Shown: in pieces, positions 6,348 through 13,960 of the stretch
Layout: every line of letters begins with the position of its first letter
Position numbering within the stretch: the stretch's first letter is position 1
Origin: an uncultured bacterium
GTDB lineage: Bacteria > Hydrothermota > Tepidihabitantia > Tepidihabitantales > Tepidihabitantaceae
NCBI GenBank assembly: GCA_937139435.1
Contig: CAKZPX010000099.1
Span: forward strand, 1-16,856
Reading direction: 5' to 3'
Length of the DNA: 16,856 nucleotides
Translations under genes and position numbers: made by a program
The notes under the pieces: generated by a model
What the model was told of the DNA's origin: nothing
What the model saw: the letters and a program-made list of their open reading frames with translations, nothing else
Databases searched by the model: none

Positions 6348-6375
6348 ATTTTACTAAAATTAACCATCTTTACAA
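6348..6375 (-). promoter_or_regulatory. Probable promoter of the NifS-IscU operon
   Basis: On the minus strand TTGTAA (6370-6375), a 16-bp spacer and TAAAAT (6348-6353). Counting seven bases from the -10 box places the start at the A of the ATG at 6341, so the mRNA would be leaderless, in line with the missing Shine-Dalgarno site. Confidence 0.5.
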
Positions 6376-6744
6376 CGGCAAACCGGTGTTTTTAACCATT
6401 TCCTGAAAAATGGGCTCTGTGTCCACTGGCGCCTTTGTGCGGGCAGAAAATATCAGTTCCAGACCCGTGGTCAAATACCGAGTCAACATCAATACTGTGA
6501 AAACAGTTGATTCCGGTGTAATAGTCTGGTTAGCCGGCAGGTTGAGTGATATTAAATATTACCAGTATGTTTCTGGTGTGGCGTCAGGATTGAGGTTAGC
6601 GTTTATGTTCCGGGTGATTCACGGGACTATCCCGGGGATTACCTCCGATCCTGCCCTGTTTAAGCAATTTTTCGTTAATCGGTCCTGCTGTAACAGTTTG
6701 TAGATAAATGTGTTAGGCTGGATATTCGGTACCGGAAACGCCAT
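6370..6744 (-). pseudogene. Possible decayed coding relic with two in-frame stops
   Basis: The 488-base gap 6342-6829 has no convincing gene. On the minus strand one frame from an ATG at 6744 to a TAA at 6370 spans 125 codons interrupted only by TGA at 6619-6621 and TAA at 6559-6561. The three runs are 41, 19 and 62 residues. The last, containing SLNLPANQTITPES, reads like a fragment of a secreted beta-sandwich protein. No family is recognised, and this could be chance. The remaining 6745-6829 shows a T-run on the minus strand (near 6757-6763) after argS, but no stem in front of it. Confidence 0.2.
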
Positions 6745-6829
6745 CCCTGATGTGAAAAAAAGTGCTGTTGGTGGCTCTAATAGATAATAGATTGGTGGGG
6801 TATTAACTGTTTTTCTGTGATAATAATGG

Positions 6830-8596
6830 TTACATCCGCTCCATCACCTCAATGCCCAGTAACGCAAGACCGATTTTGAGGACGGTGCCGGTCATTTCCA
6901 CCAGGGCAAGCCGGCTGTTGCAGAGTTGCGGGGTATCCGCCTTGAGCACCGGAATCCGGTCGTAGAATATGGAGAAGTCCTGGGCAAGGCGATAGAGGTG
7001 ATTGGCGATGCGGTGGGGTTCGTAGTTTTCAGCGCTGGCAAGTATTATCTCCGGGAAGCGGGCGATGTGCATGAGGATGGTTTTTTCTTCGGGTGCGGTG
7101 AGGAGAGTCGGGTCGGCGTTAGCAGGGTTGAACTCGCCTGCCTTGCGCAGGATGGCACAGGTGCGGGTGTAGGCGTATTGCAGGTAGGGTGCCGAATCAC
7201 CGTCAAGGGCAAGCATCCGGTTCCAGTCAAACACAACATCCTTGCGCCGGTTCTGGGACAGGTCGGCGTATTTGATTGCGCCGATACCAACCTTGCGGGC
7301 GATCGTCTCTTTTTCCTCCATAGTCAGTTCCCGGTTCGCCAGTAGCGCCTTTGCCCGTTCAATCGCCTCCGGGATGACATCTTCCAGCAAGATGACCCGT
7401 CCCTCGCGGGTGGAGAGCCTGCCCGCAGGCAGGCGGATGAGCCCGAAGTTGACATGGATACAGGGGACGGTGATGCCGAGGAGTTTAAGTGCGGCGTTGA
7501 ACTGCTGGAAGTAGAACTCCTGTTCATTGCCGACAACATAGAGAATCCTTTCTGGCTGCCAGGTCTGGATGCGGTATTCCACGGTGGCAAGTTCCCGGGT
7601 GGCATACAGGCTGGTGCCATCAGACTTTTGCAGAATTAAAGGGACATCAATGCCTGAACTGTCCAGCGGGATAAGAACCACCGTCTCTTCCGAGTCTACT
7701 TCTTCGTCCAGTGATGGGGTGCGGCCCGGGTTCCGGGGCGGTTTTTCCCGTCGGGCAACACCGGTTTTCAGGGCACGTTCAATCACGCCAGTAAGCCGGT
7801 CAGCGTAGAAACTCTCGCCCAGGGTGACATCAAAGCAGACGCCCAGTAACTGGTAGATGCGGTTAAATTCGGTTTGGCTTAACCGGACAAAGGTCTGCCA
7901 GCGTTCCCGGGCGACCGGGTCACCACTCTCAAGCCGGCGGAACCATTCCCGGGCACGGGTTTCCAGGGCAGGGTCATTGCGGGCGGTTTCATGAAAGCGG
8001 ACATATAGTTCTAAAAGGTGCCGGGTAGGATATTCCTGGAGTTTCTGGGTATCACCCCAGAGTTCAAAGGCGCAGAGGAGTTTCCCGAACTGAGTGCCCC
8101 AGTCGCCAAGGTGGTTGTCGCCAACGACCCTGTAACCGAGAAAGGAAAAAATGTTATAAAGCGCCTGACCGATGACCGTGGAGCGCAGATGTCCGACCGA
8201 AAATGGCTTGGCGATGTTGGGAGATGAGTAGTCAATGACAATTGTCTTTCCCTTTCCCAGGGGAAAACTGCCGTAGCGCCGGGGATTGCGCCAGTAGTCA
8301 GCGCATACCGCCCGGGCAAAAAGTTCGGGTTGAAACTTAAAGTTGAGATAGCCGTTCACCGCCTGCACCGAGTTCAGGATGGTGTCGGAAAGGTCAATCC
8401 TTTGCGCAACTAAGGCGGCAAGGTCAGCCGGGTTCTGTTTTGTCTCCTTTGCCAGCCGGAATACCGGCAGGGCCAGGTCGGCAGGGGCGGGGCTATCACC
8501 GGCACGAATCTCAAAGGGCCCAATTTTAAAACCCAGGGCAAGGAGTTTTTTCGCCAGGTCCTGGCGAGAGCGGAGCAGGGTGTAATCCTCGGACAT
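6830..8596 (-). CDS. argS: Arginyl-tRNA synthetase
   Basis: The 588-residue class I synthetase attaches Arg to tRNA-Arg. The short N-terminal ArgRS domain (about 1-105) is followed by the Rossmann catalytic core with SPNIAKPFSVGHLRST. The HIGH motif reads S133-V-G-H136, a variant with Ser for the first His that is common in ArgRS of several phyla. GDWGTQFGKL and KSDGTSLYATREL follow, and the KMSKS-equivalent loop is GRLSTREGRVILLEDV. The DALR anticodon-binding domain includes LDGDSAPYLQYAYTRTCAI. It ends normally at IEVMERM. It is the last gene of the rpmH-led cluster, 11 bases after ptsN, with only a weak ribosome binding site. Confidence 0.97.
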   Translation of the reverse strand: MSEDYTLLRSRQDLAKKLLALGFKIGPFEIRAGDSPAPADLALPVFRLAKETKQNPADLAALVAQRIDLSDTILNSVQAVNGYLNFKFQPELFARAVCADYWRNPRRYGSFPLGKGKTIVIDYSSPNIAKPFSVGHLRSTVIGQALYNIFSFLGYRVVGDNHLGDWGTQFGKLLCAFELWGDTQKLQEYPTRHLLELYVRFHETARNDPALETRAREWFRRLESGDPVARERWQTFVRLSQTEFNRIYQLLGVCFDVTLGESFYADRLTGVIERALKTGVARREKPPRNPGRTPSLDEEVDSEETVVLIPLDSSGIDVPLILQKSDGTSLYATRELATVEYRIQTWQPERILYVVGNEQEFYFQQFNAALKLLGITVPCIHVNFGLIRLPAGRLSTREGRVILLEDVIPEAIERAKALLANRELTMEEKETIARKVGIGAIKYADLSQNRRKDVVFDWNRMLALDGDSAPYLQYAYTRTCAILRKAGEFNPANADPTLLTAPEEKTILMHIARFPEIILASAENYEPHRIANHLYRLAQDFSIFYDRIPVLKADTPQLCNSRLALVEMTGTVLKIGLALLGIEVMERM

Positions 8597-8607
8597 CGCC
8601 CGGATAA

Positions 8608-9072
8608 TCAGAGCTGTTCGTGCCCTTCAATGATCGAGAATACTTCTTCCACCGTCTGCGCCTTTAAAAGTCCATTGCGGACATCAGAGCGGCGCATCAG
8701 GCTGGAGAGTTTTGCCAGTGTCCAGATGTATTCCCGCTTCATTGCCTCCGGTGCGGCAATCAGGAATATCAGATGGGAGGGTTTGCCGTCTAGGCTGTTG
8801 AAGTCAACACCGGTTGCCGAGCGCCCCAGCGCCAGGATAATCGTGGTTACGGAGTTGGTCCGGGCGTGGGGGATGGCAACACCAAAGCCGATGCCGGTAC
8901 TCTCCAGATTTTCGCGGCGCAGAATAGCCTGGATGAACTCCTTTTCATCGGTTATCAGACCGGTGGCAAGGAGCGGGGCGGCAAGTTCCTTTATTACCGC
9001 ATCCTTTTCTTTTTCCTTCAGTTCCAGGACGACTGCGGAACGGGAAAGCAGTTCCGAGATTTTTTTGAACAT
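8608..9072 (-). CDS. PTS EIIA (fructose/nitrogen-type, PtsN-like) domain protein
   Basis: A 154-residue single-domain EIIA of the fructose/mannitol family. The phosphorylatable His is H69 in STGIGFGVAIPHART. HLIFLIAAPEA and YIWTLAKLSSLMRRSDVRNGLL follow as in the PtsN class, and the protein ends after VEEVFSIIEGHE. Such standalone EIIA proteins take phosphate from NPr/HPr and act as regulators rather than sugar transporters; no EIIB or EIIC is in the window. The ATG overlaps the usp stop (TAATG) and is preceded by AGGAGG. Its position between usp and argS suggests a regulatory role tied to growth state, which is inference. Confidence 0.88.
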   Translation of the reverse strand: MFKKISELLSRSAVVLELKEKEKDAVIKELAAPLLATGLITDEKEFIQAILRRENLESTGIGFGVAIPHARTNSVTTIILALGRSATGVDFNSLDGKPSHLIFLIAAPEAMKREYIWTLAKLSSLMRRSDVRNGLLKAQTVEEVFSIIEGHEQL

Positions 9073-9530
9073 TAATCCTCCTTCATATTTGCCCTTGCCG
9101 GGCGGGTAAAACTCTTTTCCGGTTTTACAAATACCACCGGACCGGGTAACTGGTTAACAATTTTTTCCACGGGCAGCGGGCAGTCAGCACTGACCACCAC
9201 CAGGTCGGTTTTATAAGTAACACACACATCTTTAAGCCGGGCGAGCGGTTCGCCCGCCTCTAAAAGCAGGGATATCCGGACATCCCGTTCAAACGCCTCG
9301 TCCTCCACCTCATAGAGCACTGCCCATGCCCTTTCCTCTGACGGTGCCGGCTGGAGCGGCAGGTTTGTTACCGGGAGAGACCTTTTCGTTCGGGGCACCG
9401 GTTCGGGTTCGGGCAGGATATAGATGGCATAGACCCGTGCTGAGATTATACGGGCAAGGTCCAGTGCCCAGCGGGCAGCGCTGCGGGCACCAGGGGTATC
9501 GTCAAGCCAGAGAAGTAGTTGTTCAATCAT
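9072..9530 (-). CDS. Universal stress protein (UspA)-like protein without the ATP loop
   Basis: The 152-residue product has a UspA-type alpha/beta fold: LLLWLDDTPGARSAARWALDLARIISARVYAIYILPE, a long middle helix, LLLEAGEPLARLKDVCVTYKTDLVVVS and a final strand GPVVFVKPE. The GxxG-x9-G(S/T) nucleotide loop of ATP-binding Usp proteins, expected after LVVVS, is absent: the sequence reads ADCPLPVEKIVNQLPG. It therefore resembles the non-ATP-binding group. The start overlaps the mnmE stop (ATGA) and the stop overlaps the ptsN start. Function cannot be narrowed further. Confidence 0.75.
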   Translation of the reverse strand: MIEQLLLWLDDTPGARSAARWALDLARIISARVYAIYILPEPEPVPRTKRSLPVTNLPLQPAPSEERAWAVLYEVEDEAFERDVRISLLLEAGEPLARLKDVCVTYKTDLVVVSADCPLPVEKIVNQLPGPVVFVKPEKSFTRPARANMKED

Positions 9531-10861
9531 TTTCCGACACAGAAGGACTGGAAGATGCGGTTGAGCACCTCTTCGGTGGTTACCGGGGCGTCAATCTGTG
9601 CCAGTGCGTCAAGGGCAAGCCGGATATCAGCAGCACGGGTGGCTAAATCTGGACTCCTGGTGCTGGCGCGGAGGGCGGAGTAACAATCTCTTAACGCCTG
9701 TAACTGGCGCCGGCTGGTTGTGGGACAGGTGGTATTTCCGGACAGGGGACGGAGGTGGCGCAGGAGCGCCTGACGCAGTTTATTTATGTTGGCGCCGGTT
9801 TTACCGGATACCGCAATTGCCGGTTGGGGGAGAAACTCATCCGGTAACCGGCGTTTGAGGTCACTCTTGTTGATAATATAAATTTTAGGCATTTTTTCAG
9901 TCCAGGCAAGTATTGTTTTGTCCTGATCCCGGACCGGTTGCGAGCCGTCAAATACAATTAGCAGGAGGTCACAGTTAGTCACCGCCCTTTCGGTCTGGCG
10001 GGTGCCGAGCCGGGTGAGCGGGTTTCTGGTGCCCGGGTCAAAACCGCAGGTGTCAATCAGCTGCACAGTGATGGGTCCGATGGTTGTTGTGGCTTCAATT
10101 CGGTCGCGGGTGGTGCCGGGTATCGGGCTGGTAATTGCCCGTTCCTCAGCCAGGAGCCGGTTGAAAAGAGTTGACTTGCCGACATTGGGGCGACCGAGGA
10201 TCGCCACCCGGGCGGGCTGGAATAAAAAGCGCTGCCGTTCACCCTGTTTTATTGTGTGCTGGAGGTGCCGGAGGAGGGCAGCGGTTTTATTCTCCAGCCG
10301 GTCCTGCTCCACTTTGTCCTCCTCATCAAAGGAGAGGAGGTATTCAATCTCGGTATAAAGGTCGCGCAGGGCCGAGGTCAGGGTCTGGACAAACCTTGTT
10401 GTTGCGCCCTGATAGCCGGCGATTGCCTGTTGATGGGCAAGGTCGGTGCGGGCGTTAACCAGACTTAAAACCGCCTCTGCCTGGGAGAGGGTGAGTTTGC
10501 GGTTGAGTACCGCGCGGCGGGTGAATTCACCGGTTCGGGCAAGCCGACAGCCATGGTTCAAGCATAGCCGGACAATCCGGTCAACAATCAACGGGCTACC
10601 GTGGCAGGATATCTCAGCCATATCCTCACCGGTATAGGAACGGGGGGCACGAAATAGCGCCACCATCACCTGGTCAATCACCCGGTCTTTGCCATCTTTG
10701 AGCCAGACCAGCCGCAGGGTGTGGGATGGCTGTTTTTCCCAGCGCTGTTCGGGCAGCAATCGGTTAAGGACCGTTATCGTGCTCGGTCCGGAGAGCCGGA
10801 TTACCGCCAGTCCAGCGACCCCCGGAGGGGTTGCAGGAGCAACAATCGTATCCGGACGCAT
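9527..10861 (-). CDS. mnmE: tRNA modification GTPase MnmE (TrmE)
   Basis: MnmE works with MnmG to modify wobble U34 of tRNAs. The 444-residue protein has the N-terminal tetrahydrofolate-binding domain (DTIVAPATPPGVAGLAVIRLSG), the helical domain and an inserted G domain with G1 GRPNVGK229S, G2 TTRD, G3 DTCG (270-273) and G4 NKSDL. It ends with the family signature FC441VGK, the Cys being essential in the family. One key position differs: the Glu that orients the attacking water in E. coli MnmE (E282, in VERIG) aligns to T283 (LTRLG). The start overlaps the jag stop (TAATG). MnmG is not in the window. Confidence 0.95.
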   Translation of the reverse strand: MRPDTIVAPATPPGVAGLAVIRLSGPSTITVLNRLLPEQRWEKQPSHTLRLVWLKDGKDRVIDQVMVALFRAPRSYTGEDMAEISCHGSPLIVDRIVRLCLNHGCRLARTGEFTRRAVLNRKLTLSQAEAVLSLVNARTDLAHQQAIAGYQGATTRFVQTLTSALRDLYTEIEYLLSFDEEDKVEQDRLENKTAALLRHLQHTIKQGERQRFLFQPARVAILGRPNVGKSTLFNRLLAEERAITSPIPGTTRDRIEATTTIGPITVQLIDTCGFDPGTRNPLTRLGTRQTERAVTNCDLLLIVFDGSQPVRDQDKTILAWTEKMPKIYIINKSDLKRRLPDEFLPQPAIAVSGKTGANINKLRQALLRHLRPLSGNTTCPTTSRRQLQALRDCYSALRASTRSPDLATRAADIRLALDALAQIDAPVTTEEVLNRIFQSFCVGK

Positions 10862-11388
10862 TAACCGGTATGGTGTCCGGTGTCAGCAGGTGCGATGATA
10901 CAGTTGCGTCGTGGACCGCTACCAACCGCATACACCCGCACCTGCGGCATCTCTTTCAGGGCGTCCTGTACCGTTGCCATTTCCTTTTCAGTAAGAAAGT
11001 CCAGCGCCATTTCCCGACCGGTTTCGGTAACAATCTTTGCTACCGCCAGCGCCTTTTTGCGCAGGAAGTTCTCCCGACGCTGCCGATAGCCGGCAACATC
11101 AACCAGGATGGGGGGAACATCAGGAAACTCCCGGTGGACAAGGGTGCGCACCAGGTGCTGCAGCGCCTTAAGGGTTGAGCCGCGCCGACCGATCAATATG
11201 GCGCTGGCACGCTTGGTCTTGATATTGGCAACGTAGCCTTCAGCATCACGGCTAACCTCGACACCGGCACGGATGCCGAGATAGCCGATAATCGTCTGGA
11301 TTACCTGGACAATCCGCTCAATTTCAGCGGGCTTTTCACCTTCGGTTAACTCCCCCCCAGATTCGGGGACTTTTGTTTCTTCTGCCAT
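10861..11388 (-). CDS. jag: Jag/KhpB RNA-binding protein (KH plus degenerate R3H)
   Basis: The 175-residue product has an acidic N-terminal stretch, a KH-like domain whose GxxG loop region reads ILIGRRGSTLKALQHLV, and a C-terminal R3H-type domain. In the R3H domain the RRxxH signature is replaced: the aligned stretch is E-M137-A-T-V-Q141, so both Arg and the His are missing, although the following ALKEMPQVRVYAVGSGPRR is well kept. There is no N-terminal Jag_N domain. KhpB-type proteins bind RNA and affect division and envelope growth. GGAGG lies 6 bases before the ATG. The gene overlaps the end of yidC by 43 bases and touches mnmE by one base, the classic yidC-jag-mnmE order. Confidence 0.9.
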   Translation of the reverse strand: MAEETKVPESGGELTEGEKPAEIERIVQVIQTIIGYLGIRAGVEVSRDAEGYVANIKTKRASAILIGRRGSTLKALQHLVRTLVHREFPDVPPILVDVAGYRQRRENFLRKKALAVAKIVTETGREMALDFLTEKEMATVQDALKEMPQVRVYAVGSGPRRNCIIAPADTGHHTG

Positions 11389-12908
11389 AGTTTGCCTCCT
11401 TTCGTTGCGATCAGACTCTCGCCAATTGAGAGCATATTATAAACAAACCAGTAAAGCTGTAATCCGCTGGAGAGATTGAGGAAAATTGCGGTGATGAAGA
11501 GCGGGAAGATGATAGTCATCGCCCAGTTGCGTCGGTCGGTAGTGGTAATCAGATTCTGGGCGATAAAAGATACACCCATCAGGATGGGCAATAAACCGAT
11601 GGCAAAGCCACCAATCAGGGGTACACCAGCGGGAATGTGCCCGAAAAGGGTGTCGGGTTGCGAAAGGTCTTTTAACCAGAGGATGAAGCCAGCACCCCTT
11701 AATTCAATAAAGTTACGCAGCACCGTGTAAAGGGCAAAGAATACCGGCATCTGGACAAGTAAGGGAAGACAGCCGGAGAGCGGGTTGACTTTATAGAGTT
11801 GATAGAGCCGCATCGTCTCCTGATTGAGCATTTGCGGGTCATCCTTGTACTTCTTCTTCAACTCCTCAATCTTGGGCTGGAGCAGTTGTAACTGGCGCAT
11901 CTGTCTTATCTGGGTTCGGGAAAGGGGATAGAAGATGCCTTTCATCAGGACCGAAAAGAGGATGATCGCCACACCCCAGTTACGAGCCAGTTGATAGAAG
12001 AGCCGGAGGAGATAGAGGATACCCAGGGCGACAGGTTTCAGCCAGCCCAGACTGACCACCCCTTCAAATCCCAGTCCAAAGCGGCGCAGGCGGTTGTATT
12101 CAATCGGACCGGCATAGACCAGAAACCGGGTGGTGTTATCTGTTACTGTAACCGGTGCGACAAAGCCGGCCCGCCCATCGTTGAGCGCTTCGGCACGGGC
12201 AGAATCAAACCGCATGCCATTTTCGGCAACCAGGGCAAGGAAAAAGTATTTTGACTTCAAACCCACCCAGTCAGCGGTGCCAATAAATGGCTTTTTGCGC
12301 AGGGCGGGAACAGCAATCTGATGCACCTTGCCGTTGTTACGGGCATAGAAGTGGAAATTGGCAATGTCCTCTTTGAAGTTCTGTTCGGTAACCGGGGTCC
12401 CGGCACGGGCATCAAATGTCAGGACGGTACCGGGTGCTGATGTGCTGATTTTGATGTGAAAAACGTAGTCCGGACCAACTGTCCAGGTTTTGCGCACCCG
12501 ACCCTGGTTTAACTCGTAGGTGAAGGTTGCCGAGGAGTCGGTGGTAGTTACATCAACCAGAGGAAGGTTTTCCAGTTCTAAATTACCGAGGAGGTGTTCA
12601 CCCTCCGGGACGATCTGAACATGGTAGGTCTTCAAAGAGCAGGATTTTAGTGCGGCACCGATACTGGTTAACTCTGCCCTGAGCAATCGGTTTTCCAGGG
12701 TGATTATCGTCTCCGGAGACGGTAGAACAGTACGGGTGATCGTGGCAACCGGTATTACCGAATCTATGCTGGTTGTTGCGGTTGTGTCCTGAACCGATGG
12801 TGCTGGTGCGACCGGAGCCGGACGGCGGGGTGGAAAGAATACCTGCCAGAGAATTAGAATCAGGACTACCAGAGCAACGCCGATAATCATCCGCAGGTTG
12901 TCGTTCAT
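11346..12908 (-). CDS. yidC: Membrane protein insertase YidC
   Basis: The 520-residue protein inserts and folds inner-membrane proteins. The N-terminal helix (about 5-25, MIIGVALVVLILILWQVFF) precedes a linker and a large periplasmic beta domain (about 60-300), the Gram-negative form. The conserved core begins near 320 (NWGVAIILFSVLMKGIFYPLS), with the cytoplasmic coiled helix pair MRQLQLLQPKIEELKKKYKDD, then NPLSGCLPLLVQMPVFFALY and the last helices to about 500. The groove Arg of E. coli YidC is Lys (VLMKGIFYPL), as in other phyla. The ATG overlaps the yidD stop (ATGA) with GGAGGAAT upstream. Confidence 0.97.
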   Translation of the reverse strand: MNDNLRMIIGVALVVLILILWQVFFPPRRPAPVAPAPSVQDTTATTSIDSVIPVATITRTVLPSPETIITLENRLLRAELTSIGAALKSCSLKTYHVQIVPEGEHLLGNLELENLPLVDVTTTDSSATFTYELNQGRVRKTWTVGPDYVFHIKISTSAPGTVLTFDARAGTPVTEQNFKEDIANFHFYARNNGKVHQIAVPALRKKPFIGTADWVGLKSKYFFLALVAENGMRFDSARAEALNDGRAGFVAPVTVTDNTTRFLVYAGPIEYNRLRRFGLGFEGVVSLGWLKPVALGILYLLRLFYQLARNWGVAIILFSVLMKGIFYPLSRTQIRQMRQLQLLQPKIEELKKKYKDDPQMLNQETMRLYQLYKVNPLSGCLPLLVQMPVFFALYTVLRNFIELRGAGFILWLKDLSQPDTLFGHIPAGVPLIGGFAIGLLPILMGVSFIAQNLITTTDRRNWAMTIIFPLFITAIFLNLSSGLQLYWFVYNMLSIGESLIATKGGKLWQKKQKSPNLGGS

Positions 12909-13147
12909 CTATTCCTCCTTCTTGATGGTGTTTTCTCAGGCACCGGGTCATAACCACCTGGAAAAAACGGGTTACAGCGCAGAAGCCTTTTCAGCGCCAG
13001 TAGACCGCCATAACCAGGACCGTGACGCTGGAGCGCCTGCCGGGCGTATTCGGAGCAGGAGGGATGAAACCGACAGGAACGGGGCAACACCGTTGCCAGG
13101 GTAATCTGGTATAACCGGATAAGCAGACAGAGGATTTTAGTTAACAT
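12905..13147 (-). CDS. yidD: Membrane protein insertion efficiency factor YidD
   Basis: The 80-residue protein has the family core: a hydrophobic N-terminus (LCLLIRLYQITL), then SCRFHPSCSEYARQAL, GLLALKRLLRCNPFFPGGYDPVP and a basic tail. All conserved Cys (C-x6-C and LLRC) are present. It assists YidC/Sec insertion at the inner membrane. It overlaps rnpA by 11 bases and yidC by 4 bases, the canonical rnpA-yidD-yidC order. Confidence 0.96.
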   Translation of the reverse strand: MLTKILCLLIRLYQITLATVLPRSCRFHPSCSEYARQALQRHGPGYGGLLALKRLLRCNPFFPGGYDPVPEKTPSRRRNR

Positions 13148-13499
13148 TTTTCATCCTGGTGGTAAGTTCCTGCACCTCATCCCTGAGCCGGGTAAAGTCC
13201 AGTTCGGCGGCGGTTGTTCCGGCGTGAATGATATAGTCAAAACCCGGTGGAAACCAGGATTTGTTACGGCGAAAGATTTCCCGCAATCGGCGCTTGAGCC
13301 GGTTACGCACCACCGCCGGTTTTATGCGGGCGCTTAAAAGAAAGGCGATACGGCGTTTTGGTGTTGTGGGTGCGGTATCAGTCTGAACGCGATAGCACAG
13401 GGAAAGGGCAGTACCGGGAATCCTGGTGCCGTAATGCCGCAACGCAGTTATTTCCCGGCGGCGCCGGATAATCTCCACTCGCTTCAAACTTTCGCGCAT
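13137..13499 (-). CDS. rnpA: Ribonuclease P protein component
   Basis: The 120-residue basic protein helps RNase P RNA mature the 5' ends of tRNAs. The RNR signature is clear: AVVRNRLKRRLREIFR, followed by DYIIHAG as in the family. The N-terminal part ESLKRVEIIRRRREI is more basic than usual for the SLK-x2-x-F opening. In the 33-base gap after rpmH the RNA could form GTGCC-GGCAC (13510-13524), and AAAACGTTTT (13500-13509) lies next to the ATG; no good ribosome binding site is visible, so coupling to rpmH or a downstream start is possible. Confidence 0.95.
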   Translation of the reverse strand: MRESLKRVEIIRRRREITALRHYGTRIPGTALSLCYRVQTDTAPTTPKRRIAFLLSARIKPAVVRNRLKRRLREIFRRNKSWFPPGFDYIIHAGTTAAELDFTRLRDEVQELTTRMKNVN

Positions 13500-13532
13500 A
13501 AAACGTTTTGTGCCTTACGGGCACCTGCTTTT

Positions 13533-13670
13533 TCATACCGTCAGACGGTGACGACCCTTGCGCCGGCGGTTGGCGAGCACCCGTCGCCCGCCGACGGTCT
13601 TCATCCGGGCGCGAAAGCCGTGCGTGCGCTTACGTTTAATCCGGGATGGTTGATATGTCCTTTTTGGCAT
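13533..13670 (-). CDS. rpmH: 50S ribosomal protein L34 (bL34)
   Basis: Translation of the complement from the ATG at 13670 gives 45 residues, MPKRTYQPSRIKRKRTHGF onward through RMKTVGGRRVLANRRRKGRHRL to TV and a TGA. This is the bL34 pattern throughout, at the normal length. AAGGA lies 6 bases before the ATG. It opens the rpmH-rnpA-yidD-yidC cluster; dnaA, often found divergent from rpmH, is not here. Confidence 0.98.
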   Translation of the reverse strand: MPKRTYQPSRIKRKRTHGFRARMKTVGGRRVLANRRRKGRHRLTV

Positions 13671-13687
13671 ATTTAATCCTTGGGCTG

Positions 13688-13716
13688 ATTATAGAGATGT
13701 TTTTCTTAATAGTCAA
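13688..13716 (-). promoter_or_regulatory. Strong sigma70-type promoter of the rpmH operon
   Basis: On the minus strand TTGACT (13711-13716), a 17-bp spacer and a perfect TATAAT (13688-13693). A start near 13681 leaves an 11-base leader that just holds the AAGGA site of rpmH. It is the best promoter in the window, fitting a ribosomal and membrane-biogenesis operon. Confidence 0.85.
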
Positions 13717-13930
13717 GATTATCAGCAACTCATCTGACTTACCATGAACATCGGTTCCGGTTAAAAAAACAAAGACAGCTGGGCAAGGTGGATGGAGCGG
13801 TCGGGAATGTTTTTTCTTGATGCCAGAGGTAACGATACCAGGGAAGAAGATGATGCTGCCCTGGTTAGCCAGTTTACTCGCGCTGGATTAATTAGCAGGG
13901 TAGCAGAGTGACTATGAATGGGTTATATAC
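13717..13930. other. Intergenic stretch between rpmH promoter and DUF1844 gene
   Basis: No supported gene. The only open stretch of note is a plus-strand ORF of 39 residues at 13792-13911 (starts MERSGMFFLDARG, ends LISRVAE) with a weak AAGGTGG before the ATG. No family is recognised and no promoter or terminator frames it, so it is probably chance or a relic. Confidence 0.4.
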
Positions 13931-13948
13931 CCGGGCTGAACCCCGGGA
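13931..13948 (-). terminator. Possible weak terminator of the alr-DUF1844 unit
   Basis: Two CCCGGG arms (13931-13936 and 13943-13948) around a 6-base loop, 12 bases after the DUF1844 stop. On the minus strand only TATATAA follows rather than a T-run; on the plus strand ATTATTTT follows. A hairpin is clear, termination is uncertain. Confidence 0.35.
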
Positions 13949-13960
13949 TTATTTTCCGGT

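Noticed and set aside
6622..6634. CGGGA-CTA-TCCCG hairpin
   Set aside because: Only 5 bp and no T-run on either strand; too weak for a terminator.
6410..6703. Plus-strand ORF of 97 residues in the gap between argS and the NifS-like gene
   Set aside because: No ribosome binding site or promoter, no recognisable family, and composition unlike the neighbouring proteins.
8189..8200. ArgRS HIGH motif reads SVGH
   Set aside because: Ser for the first His is a common natural variant in ArgRS of several phyla, so it does not suggest loss of function.
11920..11990. YidC groove Arg replaced by Lys
   Set aside because: Lys at this position is seen in other phyla and keeps the positive charge.
13792..13911. 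39-residue plus-strand ORF
   Set aside because: Weak ribosome binding site, no promoter, no family; kept only as a note on the gap.
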